DNA of 15,444 nucleotides from positions 1 through 15,444 of the forward strand of contig JABSRR010000092.1 in the NCBI GenBank assembly GCA_013215025.1. The letters run 5' to 3'. The notes under the pieces were generated by a model, which was given only the letters and a program-made list of their open reading frames with translations, did no database searches and had not been told where the DNA came from. This document shows positions 14,926 to 15,444 of the stretch, piece by piece. Position numbers and translations under genes: made by a program. Numbering within the stretch: position 1 is the stretch's first letter; each line of letters starts with the position of its first letter. This stretch comes from Pseudomonadales bacterium (GTDB lineage: Bacteria; Pseudomonadota; Gammaproteobacteria; Pseudomonadales; DT-91).

Positions 14926-15444
14926 TTAAGACTGATAACGGTGAAATTGCATGCTGTCAGCATTGACCATAGTGAGTGCGCCACCCCAGACAAAACCTGT
15001 ATCTAGGGCAAAAATATCAGGGTGTTCACAGTGCCCTTGCAGTGAGGCCCAATGACCAAAGAACAGCTTGCCAGATAAACCTTTATGCAACTCGAACCAA
15101 GGCTTTAATTGACTGTTTGCATCCAGTCGATCAGGGCTCACTTTCGCCTCTAAATCAATCCTCATATCGCTATCTAAATAGCGCATGCGGGTAAAAATAT
15201 TGGTAATGCAGCGTAAACGATTTATGCCGCTTAATTCACTGTGCCAATAATCCGGTGTATCGCCATACATCTGGCGAAAAAATTCAGCCGCTTGATCGCT
15301 TTGAAGCACACGGCAGACCTCATCGTTAAGTTTCTGCGCCGTATCGAGGTCCCACTGCGGGTGAATACCAGCATGCGCCATCGCGATAGTGTGCTGGTGC
15401 ACAAACAATGGCTGTGTTAATAACCAGTTGATCAATACATCTTT
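14926..15444 (-). CDS. apaH: ApaH, symmetrical diadenosine tetraphosphatase (C-terminal part; 5' end outside window)
   Basis: About 172 residues are visible; the frame is open to the right edge (reading K-D-V-L-I-N-W at the edge), so the TTG at 15435 is only internal. Diagnostic stretches are M-A-H-A-G-I-H-P-Q-W-D-L, M-Y-G-D-T-P-D-Y-W, I-T-N-I-F-T-R-M-R, L-K-P-W-F, F-G-H-W-A-S-L-Q-G and L-D-T-G-F-V-W-G-G-A-L-T, which match the C-terminal half of the E. coli enzyme. ApaH is a PPP-type metallophosphatase that splits Ap4A into two ADP and can remove Np4 caps from RNA. The N-terminal metal motifs (G-D-x-H-G, G-D-x-x-x-R-G) lie beyond the window. The stop lies 6 bp before the cca start, so the two are probably co-transcribed with the reductase. 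Confidence 0.95.
   Translation of the reverse strand, partial: KDVLINWLLTQPLFVHQHTIAMAHAGIHPQWDLDTAQKLNDEVCRVLQSDQAAEFFRQMYGDTPDYWHSELSGINRLRCITNIFTRMRYLDSDMRIDLEAKVSPDRLDANSQLKPWFELHKGLSGKLFFGHWASLQGHCEHPDIFALDTGFVWGGALTMVNADSMQFHRYQS

Noticed and set aside
1-15444. tRNA, rRNA, CRISPR, insertion sequence, phage attachment site or replication origin
   Set aside because: No tRNA-like CCA/anticodon structure, regularly spaced direct repeats, transposase motif or DnaA-box cluster was seen; the only tandem repeats are protein-coding.

Overview
The window looks like a chromosomal segment of a free-living, probably marine or aquatic gammaproteobacterium. The evidence is the minus-strand housekeeping block apaH - cca - pteridine reductase (folM-like), whose proteins look gammaproteobacterial, together with moderate GC content and an envelope gene set of Gram-negative type (lipoprotein, periplasmic enzymes). 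I cannot name the genus; an affinity to the Cellvibrionales or a neighbouring marine lineage is only an impression. No mobile element, CRISPR array, tRNA or rRNA gene was seen.

Layout. (1) Positions 1-3607, minus strand: a very large predicted lipoprotein, open to the left edge. It has about eight immunoglobulin/cadherin-like beta domains followed by at least eight short RCC1-type 'WG' repeats. (2) Positions 3608-3945: a divergent intergenic region of 338 bp containing two short palindromes. (3) Positions 3946-12879, plus strand: seven tightly packed genes with gaps of -4 to 41 bp, consistent with one operon. They encode a class A beta-lactamase-fold serine enzyme; a secreted dikinase with glucan-water-dikinase-type domain order; a second, divergent serine enzyme; an ATP/ADP-translocase family carrier; a signal-peptide protein with a coiled coil and one membrane span; a DUF1624/HGSNAT-like transmembrane acetyltransferase; and a bacterial one-domain voltage-gated cation channel with a calcium-type selectivity filter. 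(4) Positions 12849-15444, minus strand: pteridine reductase, CCA-adding enzyme without its HD residues, and the C-terminal part of ApaH.

The most interesting part is 3946-11268. Three of its proteins (two SxxK/SxN/KSG serine enzymes and the dikinase) appear to be exported. A dikinase needs ATP, which the periplasm is not thought to hold, yet two genes downstream, joined by 4-bp stop/start overlaps, lies a homologue of carriers that exchange ATP for ADP across membranes. The simplest reading is a self-contained periplasmic phosphorylation module: the carrier supplies ATP to the periplasm, the dikinase transfers the beta-phosphate through a conserved histidine to an envelope glycan or another substrate, and two penicillin-binding-type enzymes process or recognise peptidoglycan or the modified product. 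The coiled-coil membrane protein could be an adaptor. The DUF1624 acetyltransferase, which in its family moves acetyl groups across a membrane onto amino sugars, may be a further envelope-modifying member. This is inference from sequence motifs and gene order; direction of transport and substrate are not shown by the sequence.
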